Below, piece after piece: positions 8,518 to 18,099 of a stretch of 64,000 nucleotides of DNA. The DNA comes from Streptomyces ficellus. Its GTDB lineage: Bacteria; Actinomycetota; Actinomycetes; Streptomycetales; Streptomycetaceae. The notes beneath the pieces were generated by a model. That model saw nothing but the letters and a program-made list of their open reading frames with translations, searched no databases and had not been told where the DNA came from. Numbering within the stretch: the first letter of the stretch is position 1; every line of letters starts with the position of its first letter. The stretch lies in contig NZ_JAUEPL010000004.1 in assembly GCF_030406405.1 (NCBI RefSeq), forward strand, positions 184,173 to 248,172, written 5' to 3'. Both the position numbers and the translations under genes were made by a program.

Positions 8518-9123
8518 TTGCGCCTCTACGCCCAGACTCCCGCACGCCGAAACCGCCAGGTGCTCGTGGACCTGATCGCCGTGGCCCTGATCGCCCTCAC
8601 GGTGTGGGCGGCATTCTTCGTCCGCGACACGATCCTGCTGCTGGCCGAGCCGGGGCGGAAGGTCGAGAGCTCCGGAGACGGCCTCGCCGAGGAACTCGGC
8701 AACGCCGGGGACGCGGCGTCGGACGTACCGCTCATCGGCGACGTCCTGAAGAAGCCGCTCCAGTCCGCAGCCGACGCCAGTACCGGCTTCGCGGACGCCG
8801 GCGCATCGCTCCAGGAGACCGTCACCCAGGTCGCCGACGTGGCGGCCACGGCTCTCATTGTCATCCTCGTGCTCCTCATCCTGGTTCTGTGGCTCCCCCC
8901 GCGCCTGCTCTGGATTCGCCACAGCATGATTGTCCGCCGTCTCGCCGACGCGCCGGGCGGCGCCGACCTGCTCGCCCTGCGCGCCCTCACCGGCCCGCCG
9001 GCCGCCCTCGTCAAGCTGCCCACCCCGCCCGGCGGATTCGCCGATGCCTGGCGCCGGGGCGACCAGCAGGTCATCGCCACCCTCAGCGAGGTCGCCCTCG
9101 CACACACTGGCCTGCGCCCCTGA
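8518..9123 (+). CDS. Two-TM membrane protein, unknown function
   Basis: A 201-residue protein beginning with TTG at 8518 after an AACAGGAG ribosome-binding site. One membrane helix lies near residues 14-36 (VLVDLIAVALIALTVWAAFF) and a second near residues 115-130 (ALIVILVLLILVLWLP). The approximately 75-residue loop between them is predicted extracytoplasmic and rich in Asp, Ala and Gly. The C-terminal 70 residues would be cytoplasmic. The pattern is common in Actinobacteria, but no function is known to me. Confidence 0.75.
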   Translation: MRLYAQTPARRNRQVLVDLIAVALIALTVWAAFFVRDTILLLAEPGRKVESSGDGLAEELGNAGDAASDVPLIGDVLKKPLQSAADASTGFADAGASLQETVTQVADVAATALIVILVLLILVLWLPPRLLWIRHSMIVRRLADAPGGADLLALRALTGPPAALVKLPTPPGGFADAWRRGDQQVIATLSEVALAHTGLRP

Positions 9124-9217
9124 CGCACGCCTCCCAAAGCCAGGGACAACCGACGGACGGATACAGCCCCGGGGGACCGGAGGTGCGTACGGGCCGCTGG
9201 CTCCCTGGCGGTCAGGC

Positions 9218-9430
9218 CGCCACAAGCTCCTCGGCGACGAGGTTTTCCACGAACTCCCCGTGCACGCCGGTCGAGATCGGCGTACTGCGCCTCTCGCTCA
9301 GCGCCCGTGACCGCTTCGCCGACCAGGAGGTTGCCTTCGGCGTCGACGCGCTGCGGGCGCTCCTCCGCGTCGGTGAGCAGGCCGACGGTGGAATGGGAGA
9401 AGCCGCACGGGGAGGCCCGCCGCCTGGGGT
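9218..9430 (-). pseudogene. Unidentified coding remnant
   Basis: A minus-strand frame reads STVGLLTDAEERPQRVDAEG then LLVGEAVTGAEREAQYADLD. A natural-looking end, EFVENLVAEELVAA, lies in another frame. The composition looks like real protein, but I cannot name the family. One frameshift near 9255 and no start codon suggest a fragment. Confidence 0.25.
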
Positions 9431-9439
9431 GGTCTCCCG

Positions 9440-9643
9440 AGCCGCCACCTCCGGCCAGCCACACATCTACGTCGACGGTCTCAAAACCGCCACCGTCGAC
9501 CTGAAGTCGTCCACACCAAGTATCGCGACGCCATCTGGACCAAGACCTGGGCCACCAGCGCCAAGCACACCATCAAGATCGTCGTGGTCGGCACCAGCGG
9601 CCGCCCCACCATCACCACCGACGGCCTCGTCCGCCTCACGTAG
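9440..9643 (+). pseudogene. C-terminal fragment of a secreted protein
   Basis: SGQPHIYVDGLKTATVDLKS is followed, after a one-base shift, by KYRDAIWTKTWATSAKHTIK and VGTSGRPTITTDGLVRLT, ending at TAG 9641-9643. This beta-rich repeat is the typical C-terminal module of secreted Streptomyces proteases and glycoside hydrolases. No catalytic domain or start is present. It is an orphan fragment. Confidence 0.6.
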
Positions 9644-9767
9644 CACTGTTCGGCCCCGATGAGGACACCAACAACTGGGCCTGCTCCGCAAAAACGCCCA
9701 CGATGTCGTCATCGGTGACAGCAGCACAGATCAGCCGGTCGCGGATCGCTCGGGCGTTCCCCCAGCC

Positions 9768-9965
9768 ATGCCAGACTCCACCTCGTGCCCGCAATGCGGC
9801 GCGACCCGTGCTCTGGCCGCGACCGGCCGCTGGACCGACTAGGCGCGCTCTACGTGTCCGGCAGGGCACGAGTAGGAAGAGGAGGCCGGCGTGGGCCGCC
9901 ATGGCTTCACGCTGATGCAGTGGCTCATTCTCAACTCCAAGGCAGCCGGGGAGGGCGCGGCATGA
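9768..9965 (+). pseudogene. Small zinc-ribbon ORF with two in-frame TAGs
   Basis: From ATG 9768 the frame reads PDSTSCPQCGATRALAATGR, meets TAG at 9840, continues STCPAGHE, meets TAG again, and then runs GRHGFTLMQWLILNSKAAGE to a TGA at 9963-9965. The two CPxC/CPxGH knuckles fit a small zinc ribbon, and the second TAG sits where Trp (TGG) would be natural. The final TGA overlaps an ATG of a 25-codon frame (MTAQWERAVARAEEI). It is most simply a gene inactivated by nonsense mutations. Confidence 0.4.
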
Positions 9966-10181
9966 CGGCGCAGTGGGAGCGAGCCGTGGCGCGAGCCGAA
10001 GAGATCGTCGAAGCGGACTTCCCCCAGGCTCCGGGCTGAGGACCACTGGGACTATGTACCCCGGAGACCGGGCAGCTGGACCTGCGCCCCGGCTTCTCTG
10101 AATTATTGAGGTTGAAGCCATGACGTGGATCCGAGCATCATGATCCAACGCTCAGCTCCACCGATCGGCCCCGGAGGTTCC

Positions 10182-10559
10182 ATGCCCCTGCAGATGAAGT
10201 TGGCCGCGATAACACTCGACTGTCCTGATCCGCTCGCTCTGGCCGCGTTCTATCAGCAGGCCACCGGCCTAGAACCCCACCCCAAATCGGACGCTGACTT
10301 CGCCGGTCTCAACCGCGAGGACGGACTCTTCCTCGGCTTTCAACGAGTCGACGAGTACCGGGCCCCGACCTGGCCCGACCAAACCGTGCCCCAGCAACTC
10401 CACATCTGCTTCTCAGTCGAGGACTTCGACCAGGCCGAGGGCCTGCTGATGGAGCTGGGTGCGGGTAAGCCGGATTACCAGCCGGATGAGGACAGGTGGC
10501 GCGTCTTCACCGATCCGGCCGGGCATCCCTTCTGCCTGGTCAGAAATCCGAAGCGTTGA
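10182..10559 (+). CDS. VOC-family protein (glyoxalase-like)
   Basis: A 125-residue single-domain vicinal-oxygen-chelate protein. It starts KLAAITLDCPDPLALAAFY, the typical first beta-alpha-beta unit, and has LNREDGLFLGFQRVDEY and HICFSVEDFDQAEGL, ending GHPFCLVRNP. These small VOC proteins are usually dimers that bind a metal or sequester a drug such as bleomycin. The family is sure; the substrate is unknown. ATG 10182 follows CCGGAGG. It lies just beside the IS481 remnant. Confidence 0.85.
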   Translation: MPLQMKLAAITLDCPDPLALAAFYQQATGLEPHPKSDADFAGLNREDGLFLGFQRVDEYRAPTWPDQTVPQQLHICFSVEDFDQAEGLLMELGAGKPDYQPDEDRWRVFTDPAGHPFCLVRNPKR

Positions 10560-10782
10560 ACGTTCGGATCGACCGCCGGGGTGGGCCGAGAACGCCCAGC
10601 TTCGCGAGGGCTAGGTGTATTGACCCGCAGCGTTGTTGACGCGGCTGATCGGTGGCTTGCCGTCGAGTGCGGTGTGGCAGCGGTGGTGGTTGTAGGTGTG
10701 GAGGAAGTCTGTCAGGGCTTCGGTCCGCTCGGTGTTGCTGGTGTAGGGCCGTAGGTAGGCCCACTCGTCCAGCAGGGTGCGG

Positions 10783-13222
10783 GTAGGGTCGGCCGAGTGG
10801 CGAGGTCCCTGCTGGGCAGGGCCTTTTCCGCTCGGCCTCCCTCCGAACCGGACGGGCCCGCTTTCCGAGCATCCGGCTCTCCAGTGACTACTGCGTGAGC
10901 ATTGCGTTTGGCTTCCCGGTGTGGATGCGCTCGTGACAGGCACCGCAGACCACGAGGGCCTTGCGCCGGCGCCTGGCCATGAGCTTCATCCAATCGGGGG
11001 ACGGGGCATCCAGACGGTTGAGGTCGTTGAGTGACCTGATGTGGTGAACCTCCACCTCACCAGCTTGACCGCAAACCTCGCACGGATTTCCCTGAAGTCG
11101 ACGGATCAACTCCTTGTGGGGATAGGCAGGACCCGCCAGACGGTCAGTCAACTCCGCCGTCTTCTGCCGCTTGAGGGGAATCCCTCCGAACCGTGCTATC
11201 AGTTCCTTCCTGTTGTCCCGTGGCATGCGAGCCTCGAAACAGGTGCGCGGTCCGTACGGCGTCTGGATCTTGGCCTTGAAGCGGGCCGCCATCTTCGACA
11301 CCGTGGAGCCGTGCTTTCGCGCCAAGGTGCGGAGCATTGCTGTCTCCATGACCCAGCGCAGCCGGTGAAGCCGGAAGACGTCACCGGCCATCAGGTAGTA
11401 CTGGACGACACCCCGGTACTCGATGGCGAACTTTCCGACAATGACATGGTCAGACTCGTTCACAAGGGAGTTCTGGCAGGCGGGTTTTCCGCGTGCCAGA
11501 AAGGGTGCCGACTTGGCCTTGATTACGGCGGCAGGCACATGCAGGACGATCGTCCCGTTGAGGGACCGGCGGTTGCGCCGGTCCGTCGTTGACGGTCGCC
11601 GTGTTCTGCGGTCCGTACTCGCCGTCGAGATCTCATAGCCGAGGAATCGAGCCCTGCCCGTTCGGGCATGGGTGATCAGCGTTTTCTCCTGAGACAGTTC
11701 CAGCTTGAGGTCGTCACGCAGGAACTTCGCCAGACGCCGTTTGATTTCTTCGGCTTCGGCCTTCGGTCCGACAAATCCCAGGAGAGTGTCATCGGCATAA
11801 CGCACGTATCGCAGTCTCCGGTAGTCAGGATCGTTGGGATCCTGACTGGGAAGACGGTGCAACCGCTTGTAGAGAGACCGCACTTCTACTCGGTCGCCTC
11901 TTCGGCGGGCACGTGCGATCGCCGATTCCACCCGCCGGTATTCCGTACTACGTGCACGGAGGCGTCCTCGGTTGTATTCCGGGATCAGTGTCTGCTCGAC
12001 GTAGGTGTCCAGCTTGTGCAGGTAGATGTTGGACAGGACGGGTGAGGCCACGCCGCCTTGCGGAGCTCCGCTCAGCGTCGCGTGCCATGTCCAGTCCTCC
12101 AGGTAACCGGCCGTCAGCATGTTCCGCACCAGCCGCAGGAACCGGCTGTCGTGGACCTTCTCGCCCAGCGTCCGGAGCATGACCTCATGGTCGAGGCTCC
12201 CGAAACAGTCGGCGATGTCGCCCTCGATGAGCCAGGTCGTCCCCGTCCAGGTGTTCACCACTTCGCGCAGCGCGGTGTGGCAACCTTTCCGAGGACGGAA
12301 TCCGTGGGACCGACCGGAGAAGACCGGCTCGTAATACGCCTCCAACAGGAGTCGCACCACCTCGCCAACCAACTTATCCGACCAAGTGGGTAGGCCGAGA
12401 GGGCGAGTCTTCCCAATCTGTTTCTTCGGGATATAGACACGTCTCGCGGGGCGGAAACGATAGCGCTCGTGACGCATCGCATCAATGATGCGATCGATCC
12501 GGCCCGTTGACATACCATCCACGGTCTCCTGCGTGACCCCCGGCGTCATCGCCCCCTTGTTGGAGTAGATGCGGCCGTAAGCCAACAGATACAACTGCGG
12601 ATTGAACATCTGTCGATACAGCTCCTCACACGGCAGACCACGCCTACCGCGCTCACGCAGGACACCCAGCACCGTTTCGGCGCTCTGCATTTCGCATACC
12701 TCCCGACTTCGAGTGTCCGATCACCTGGCCCCCTTCGCCCTATGCGGACGGCTTTCCCGTCCTCCTTGGCCGGTCGTGACTCCGGCGACTACTACGGGGC
12801 CTCCGTCACCATGGGGCTCGCGCCCGTTAGGTGATCCCACGTTCATCTCTGTCGCACGTCATAGCGTGACGTAGGCGCCCCACTCATCTCCTTGAATGCC
12901 TTCACTAGGTATCGCTCCTTGCCCCGAGAGTTGCGGAGTCCGTTCAACGCGAACTCCGCAGGGCTGGCGCCGGTTTCAGATGTCTTTCCGGCGGATGTGA
13001 ACTTCCATCTCCTGGAGATTGGGATTCAAGCAATCAAGCCTTCGCCATATCACGCGGGCCTTCCCAGTACGCCGTCCCTGACATCTGAACCCGGCTGCTG
13101 GTTTCCTGGCATGCTCTGGTCCCCTTCACCTTTCGGATCCAGGTAAGCCATTAGGCCCAGGAACCTCCCCTCGATTTCCTCCCGGCTATGCCGGGGATAC
13201 GACAGAGCGCCTCGTGGCGCAC
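10783..13222 (-). mobile_element. Group II intron, 2,440 bp
   Basis: On the minus strand the element begins GTGCGCCACGAGG, fitting the GUGYG 5' consensus, and ends CCGACCCTAC, fitting the AY 3' consensus. Just before the 3' end is a clear domain V (GAGCCGGATGCTCGGAAAGC, then a pairing CCGTCCGGTTCGGAG), followed by a domain VI stem GGCCGAG/CTCGGCC with the branch-site A bulge. The maturase ORF occupies domain IV. The 500 bp at 12700-13222 is the intron's structured domain I-III region. Removing it restores the IS481 frame, so the boundaries are supported independently. Confidence 0.88.
10888..12690 (-). CDS. ltrA: Group II intron reverse transcriptase/maturase with HNH domain
   Basis: A 600-residue intron-encoded protein of normal length. 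The reverse-transcriptase domain has the early block GRIYSNKGAMTPGVTQETVD (residues 39-58), SGAPQGGVASPVLSNIYL (207-224) and the catalytic YADD (298-301). A maturase (X) domain follows. The C-terminal HNH nuclease shows CEVCG (about 537), VEVHHIRSLNDL and CGACHERIH. It promotes splicing and reverse-splicing of its host intron and second-strand cleavage at the target. The ORF is intact, so the intron may still be mobile. Confidence 0.93.
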   Translation of the reverse strand: MQSAETVLGVLRERGRRGLPCEELYRQMFNPQLYLLAYGRIYSNKGAMTPGVTQETVDGMSTGRIDRIIDAMRHERYRFRPARRVYIPKKQIGKTRPLGLPTWSDKLVGEVVRLLLEAYYEPVFSGRSHGFRPRKGCHTALREVVNTWTGTTWLIEGDIADCFGSLDHEVMLRTLGEKVHDSRFLRLVRNMLTAGYLEDWTWHATLSGAPQGGVASPVLSNIYLHKLDTYVEQTLIPEYNRGRLRARSTEYRRVESAIARARRRGDRVEVRSLYKRLHRLPSQDPNDPDYRRLRYVRYADDTLLGFVGPKAEAEEIKRRLAKFLRDDLKLELSQEKTLITHARTGRARFLGYEISTASTDRRTRRPSTTDRRNRRSLNGTIVLHVPAAVIKAKSAPFLARGKPACQNSLVNESDHVIVGKFAIEYRGVVQYYLMAGDVFRLHRLRWVMETAMLRTLARKHGSTVSKMAARFKAKIQTPYGPRTCFEARMPRDNRKELIARFGGIPLKRQKTAELTDRLAGPAYPHKELIRRLQGNPCEVCGQAGEVEVHHIRSLNDLNRLDAPSPDWMKLMARRRRKALVVCGACHERIHTGKPNAMLTQ

Positions 13223-14080
13223 TTGAAGCGTTCGACCTTACCGTTGGACTGGGGCCGGTAGGGCGGATGCGTTTGTGGGTGGCGCCGCCCGCGGCCAGGG
13301 TCTGGGTGAACAGCTTGGACTTGTAGCACGAGCCGTTGTCGGTCAGGACCGCTCGACGGTGATGCGGTGGGCGGTGAAGAAGGCCTGGGCCCGCTGCCAG
13401 AAGCCGACGGCGGAGTGGATGTACCTGTAGCCGATCACCGGCTTGCAGTTCTTGCGCTCCCTGGTGGTGGCCTGTCGGTGTCGCTCGCCTGTCGCTCTGC
13501 CGGCTATGCGCCAGCCGCCGCCGTCGGGGATGTTGCCGAGCTTCTGATGTGGACGTGGACCAGCTCGCCGGGCCCGGAGCGCTCAAAGCGGCGGATGGGT
13601 TGGCCGGTGGGCCGGTCCAGCCAGGCCAATCGGTTCAGCCCGTGGCGGGTCAGGATGCGGTGCACGGTCGAGGCGGCCAGGCCCAGGATGGGCCCGATCC
13701 GTGCCGGGCCCAGTATGCGGGCCTGGCGCAGGTCGCGGACCCGGGCCTCCAGGGTGGCCGGGGTACGGTGCGGCGTCGTGTGTGGCCGGCTGGAGCGGTC
13801 GTGCAGCCGGGCCTCGCCTTCCGCCCTCCACCGGCGCATCCATTTGTGGGCGGTGGCCCGCGCGACGCCCATCTCGGCCGCAACGTGCGCGACCGGACGA
13901 GCCAAGCGGACACGTTCGACCGGCAGTCATCTCCCATGAACGGTCAGCTGGGCATTACGGTGGGACACGAAGATTTCCGTGCGGTGCAGTCCTAGACAGC
14001 TCCGCCACACCGGAGGTCTTCGCCATGATCAAGACCCCCGGCTGTCAACAAGGCTCATGATCAATACATCTAGTGGTTTT

Positions 14081-14114
14081 GTTCACGAGTTTGGGTTCTG
14101 GCTCAACTTCTGTC
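14081..14114 (+). repeat. Solo ISL3-type terminal repeat
   Basis: GTTCACGAGTTTGGGTTCTG at 14081 and the following 14 bases match the terminal repeats of the ISL3 element at 51555-53844 (about 30 of 34 bases to its left end). No transposase accompanies it. It is probably the footprint of a lost copy. The surrounding non-coding stretch (13969-14323) holds nothing else I can identify. Confidence 0.6.
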
Positions 14115-14323
14115 ACGCCCCCACCGTGAGTGCTCGTCGCTGCTCCAACGCTCGGAGGATCAGCCGCACCTTTTGGCTGTATTCGGGAGTGCCGGTGCCG
14201 TTTTGCCCAGCCTCGTGGCGGGCGGGAAACCCGGTGGGTCGTTGTCCGAGTCCATAGGGGGTGTGACCGAGATACGCGCCAAAGGGGCAACGGGACGATC
14301 TTGAAGCCCTGATCCGCTCGGAT

Positions 14324-15380
14324 TTACGTGCGGCGACGTGCAGCGGGGTCGCGTTCGGCGACGTATCGGGCGACCGAGTCGACGCCGGGGCGGGCGTACC
14401 GCTCCAGGGAGCGGACGGATGCGTGGCGGGAGCGGGCCAGCAGCATCGGGGTGGAGGTGCCGTCCTCGGCGTCGTGTGTCAGGGCACTGTGGCGGAGCCA
14501 GTGGAGCGTCCACCCGTCCAGGTCCTCGATGTCGTCGGGTGAGGCGAGGGGGTTGGCCAGCAGCCGGGTGTTCTCCTCGAAGATCTCCTCAGCGCGGCGG
14601 TAGGAGAGCGGGGCCCGGCCGGTCTCCGGGCACACGTCGAGCGCCGGTGTTCCGGCCGGGGCCTTGCGGTCGGTGAGGAACAGCGGGCCGCGGGTAGGGC
14701 GGGCGGGGCAGCAGCAGGGCGGTGCCGGACTGCCAGTGAATCCACTCGGTCGCCCCGCCCTTGGCGGTGATCCTGCCGCGCTTGTCTGCGGGTAGAAATC
14801 TTCCGCGTTGAGGCACAGCACCTCGTCGGCCCGTGCGCGGACTCGTAGAGCATCTTCCACTGGGTCTTCTCCCGCAGCGCGACGTCGAGGCGCCACAAGG
14901 CGGCGATCTGGTTCTCCACGAGGGCGTTGGTGCGGTCGGGCGGCGCCGGCCGCCGCTCGATGCCGATCGTGGGATCGCCTTCGATCCAGCCCTGGCGCTG
15001 CCACCAGCCGATCGCCTTGCGGGCGATGGACAGTTCCCGGTTGACGGTGTCGGCGTCCATCTCGTCCGCCCGCGCCGCCGCCAGCTCGGCCAAGACCTCC
15101 GGCAGTGCCGGGTCGTCGATCGCGGCGACGGGGAAGACGGGGGGCTTCGCGCCTCGGCGGGCGGTCCGGTCGGCGCCGGTTCGCCAGTGAGCGTCCCTCC
15201 CCACGTCGTCAGCGAGATGCGGTGGATACGCGCGGAGGACTTCGCGATGCCCGCGCCGGTGAGGTAGCGCTCGACCGCCGCGGTGTACGACCCCGAAGCG
15301 GCGGACAGGGGTACGACCCGGGCGCGCGGCACACGCAGCGCGCCCCCGGCTCCCAGCTCGGTCACTCGTTCGATCGTCAC
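14324..15380 (-). pseudogene. Tyrosine recombinase (phage/ICE-type integrase), multiply frameshifted
   Basis: GTG 15380 opens VTIERVTELGAGGALRVPR, and the core-binding part continues in a second frame with NRELSIARKAIGWWQRQGW. The catalytic domain shows DEVLCLNAEDFYPQ, TAKGGATEWIHWQSG, then LHWLRHSALTHDAEDG and RHASVRSLERYARPG. These carry the RHRY-type Arg/His and the nucleophilic Tyr. The segments lie in three frames with at least three or four indels, so it is inactive. Such integrases mobilise actinomycete integrative elements, and here it marks an old integration event. Confidence 0.75.
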
Positions 15381-15608
15381 GTCCGTCCCGCCCTTCCGGC
15401 ACTGCCGCAGTAAATGCGTACACCTCGCCCCGGCGGCCGGAATGGCCCGTCGCAGGCCGCGGTGATCAGGGTGGGGGCTCTGTCGCGGTAAATCCGGCAT
15501 TTACTGCGGCAGTTGCGAACGCGTTTCCGCGATCGAGCATCCGGGCGAATGCGGCTCTGTTGTGCGGACTTGAGGGGAGGGGACTGTCAGTGCCCGGCGC
15601 CAGCATGC

Positions 15609-16355
15609 TTACCTGGGGTCATGCCCCAGATCCTCCGTCACGGGCAGGCACTCGGCGAGCAGGTCGACGACGTCGCGCCAGGCTCGCTGCGCGTGCCGTG
15701 GGTGGTAGCCGACGCCGGGGACCACAGGGTGGCCGACCGGCGGGTGGTGGAAGGCGTGCAAGGCACCGCCGTAGACCGCGAGGCGCCAGTCGACGCCCGC
15801 GGCCTGCATCTCGGCGGTGAACGCGTTCCGTTGCGCGGGCGGCATGATCGGGTCTTCGGACCCGACCCCGGCCCACACCGGGCAGCGAATGCGCGCCGCC
15901 TCGCCCGGTCGGCCCGTGGTAGTTGCGTTGACTGTCCCGATCGCGCGCAGGTTGACGCCATCGCGCCCGAGTTCCAGCGCGATGGCGCCCCCGGTGCCAT
16001 AGCCGACGGCGGCTATCCGGTCGGGGTCGGTCCGCGGTTCGGTGCGCAACACGTCGAGCGCCGCGTGGCCGATGCTCCGCATCCGGTCGGGGTCGGCGAG
16101 CAGCGGCATGCAACGGGCCAGCATCTCCTCGGGGTCGCCCAAATAGCGCCCGCCGTGAAGGTCGAAGGCCAGCGCTATATATCCCAGTTCGGCGAGAGCA
16201 TCGGCCCGGCGGCGCTCGACGTCGCTGAGCCCCATGCCCTCTGGTCCGAGCAGCACCGCGGGCCGGCGGTCGACACCGGCCGGGAGCGCGAGGTGCCCGA
16301 TCATCGTCAAACCGTCGGCCGGATACTCGACCGTACGCGTCGTAAACGTCGTCAT
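15609..16355 (-). CDS. Dienelactone hydrolase-family protein
   Basis: A 248-residue alpha/beta-hydrolase beginning TVEYPADGLTMIGHLALPAG. The family layout is clear: GPEGMGLSDVERRRADALAE, AFDLHGGRYLGDPEE, then DRIAAVGYGTGGAIALELGR. The acid and His regions are GSEDPIMPP and GALHAFHHP. At the nucleophile elbow, where Cys or Ser is expected (G-Y-C/S-x-G-G), the residue is Gly, so classical catalysis should be lost. ATG 16355 is clear. Monocistronic; neighbours are mobile remnants. Confidence 0.8.
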   Translation of the reverse strand: MTTFTTRTVEYPADGLTMIGHLALPAGVDRRPAVLLGPEGMGLSDVERRRADALAELGYIALAFDLHGGRYLGDPEEMLARCMPLLADPDRMRSIGHAALDVLRTEPRTDPDRIAAVGYGTGGAIALELGRDGVNLRAIGTVNATTTGRPGEAARIRCPVWAGVGSEDPIMPPAQRNAFTAEMQAAGVDWRLAVYGGALHAFHHPPVGHPVVPGVGYHPRHAQRAWRDVVDLLAECLPVTEDLGHDPR

Positions 16356-16599
16356 GAGACTGGACTGTAGTGATCGTCGAGCCCGGTCCGGCTGGTGTTC
16401 TGCCGCTGGCAGAACAGCGCGGATATCCCTCTGAAATACGGCGAGGGCTCACCAGAACGGTCACAAACCCCGTCCCCACGGCAGCGCTATCGGATCACCT
16501 GCCCAGGCCACGGTGCTGGAGGCTGACCCTCGCAGCAGGATTCTGAGGTATACCGGCCCGCTCCCGCGAAGGGCGTCACCAGCTGGTTGACCTCACGGT

Positions 16600-17799
16600 T
16601 CAGGCGGCCTGGCCGAGGCCGGCGGCGGTCAGGTCCTGCTCGCGCAGCGGGGTGAAGTCGACGTCGAGTTTCGGGTCGTACGCCTCGGGCTGGACGCCGA
16701 GTTCGTGGGTGCTGTACTCGCCGAACCGGTTGATGTGCTCGGTCAGGTACGGCGAGATGTGCGCCAGGTCTTCCGGGTCGATCTCCCATCCCTCCTCCAG
16801 GAGCTGTCGCACGATCTCCGCGATGTCCAGAGCGTTGTGGAAGATCACCGCGTTCGTGAGCAGCGCGTTGAACTCCATCGCCTTCTCCTGCTCGATGGGG
16901 TCGTTGTCGGCTATGACGCTGCGGTTGCCGAAGCCGATCCACTGTGAGAACCGGTTGAACGACTCGACCTTGTTGGTCGCCGCGGTCACCTGCCGGCGCA
17001 GCGGCGCGTCGAAGAGGTAGCGCAGCAGCCGAACAGTACGGATCACGCGGCCGACCTCGCGGAAGGCCGCGTAGGTAGCGTTCTTCCGCAACCCTGACCG
17101 CAGCCGCTTGAGCAGCGTGGAGGAGGAAATGGTGCCCTCGCGTACGGAGACGGCCACCCGCATCAGGTGGCGGAACTGGGACTCGATCAGGTCGAAGTCG
17201 ATGACGTGCTTGCCCGGTTCGCCGAACAGGGCGTCGATGTGCACGTACTCGCTCTGCTTTGAGAGCCGGTAGAAGGTCAGTTCCTTCCAGTTCCTGATCC
17301 TGGGCATCAGGTCGAAGCCCAGGAGGTGGGCGAGCGCAAAGACAGGGAAGCTCTGGCCTTGGGTATCCGCGTGCACGGTGGTCGGCTGCACCTCGCTGAT
17401 GTTCTTCAGCAGGCCCTCGATGATGTAGACAGCCTCCCACACGCCGCACGGGATGAAGTGCATGAACAGCGCGATCTAGGTGTCCGAGACGTGGTGGTAG
17501 GCGATGCCGCCCGGCTTGCCGTACCGGACGCTCGTCTCGGAGAGCAGGTTGTCGAGGTACGTGTCCATGTGGGTGCCGTCCGCCGCGACGGCGGTCCCGT
17601 CGCCCCACGCCTGCGAGATGTCCAGGCGGGCGTGCGCGTTCACCAGGTCGGCGATCGCCTCGTCCAGCAGCACGATCGAGAAGTGCTTGTTGGCGACGTA
17701 CGACAGCTCGTGCCCGCTCACGCCGGGGATGTGCCGGGCGGCCTCGTACGGGTCCATGTTGGTGCCCTTGACGAACGTGGCGATCACGTAGCGGCCCAA
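16600..17799 (-). pseudogene. tnpA: Tn3-family transposase remnant
   Basis: About 400 C-terminal residues of a Tn3-type DDE transposase (normally near 1,000). Visible are VANKHFSIVLLDEAI, WGDGTAVAADGTHMDTY (a catalytic Asp region), YGKPGGIAYHHVSDT, FIPCGVWEAVYIIEGLL, and late NKVESFNRFSQWIGFGN with a catalytic Glu. A TAG at about 17476 sits in frame where Tyr is expected (VSDT-stop-IALF). The N-terminal 600 residues are missing, and I find no resolvase or terminal repeats. Confidence 0.85.
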
Positions 17800-18099
17800 G
17801 GGGTCGCTGAGAGCTAGGGCTCGTTGCCGGAAGGCGGGCCGAAACGGCGCTGGAGCTGTCGGCGCAGCACGCCGGTGCTGCCGACCACCTCAACCAGGCC
17901 GGCCCCGACCACCCTGGACCGGCGTAAGGTTCACCGCCACCTGGAACAGCCGCGGACCCGTTCGGCCGGGCGGTCAACGCGGCCACCACGCCGCGGCTGT
18001 CCTGGTGGGCACGGCGACGCGTTGTCCGCGCCGGGTCGTAGTTTCTCGGGAGCCGTCGGCTTGCAGGCAGGGCCCGCAGCCGGCTGGCCCTCCACGAGA

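Larger units (their letters stand above)
10611..13968 (-). pseudogene. IS481-type transposase split by a group II intron
   Basis: The 5' part (13223-13968) starts GTG at 13968 and has an HTH region (RPVAHVAAEMGVARATAHKW) and then DRSSRPHTTPHRTP. The catalytic part includes LTDNGSCYKSKLF. The 3' part (10611-10782) reads TLLDEWAYLRPYTSNTER and HHRCHTALDGKPPISRVNN. If the intron is removed, ...ERFN joins RTLLDEW exactly as in intact IS481 transposases. Even so, an in-frame TGA near 13930 and at least three frameshifts in the 5' exon show that the transposase was already dead or has since decayed. Confidence 0.8.
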
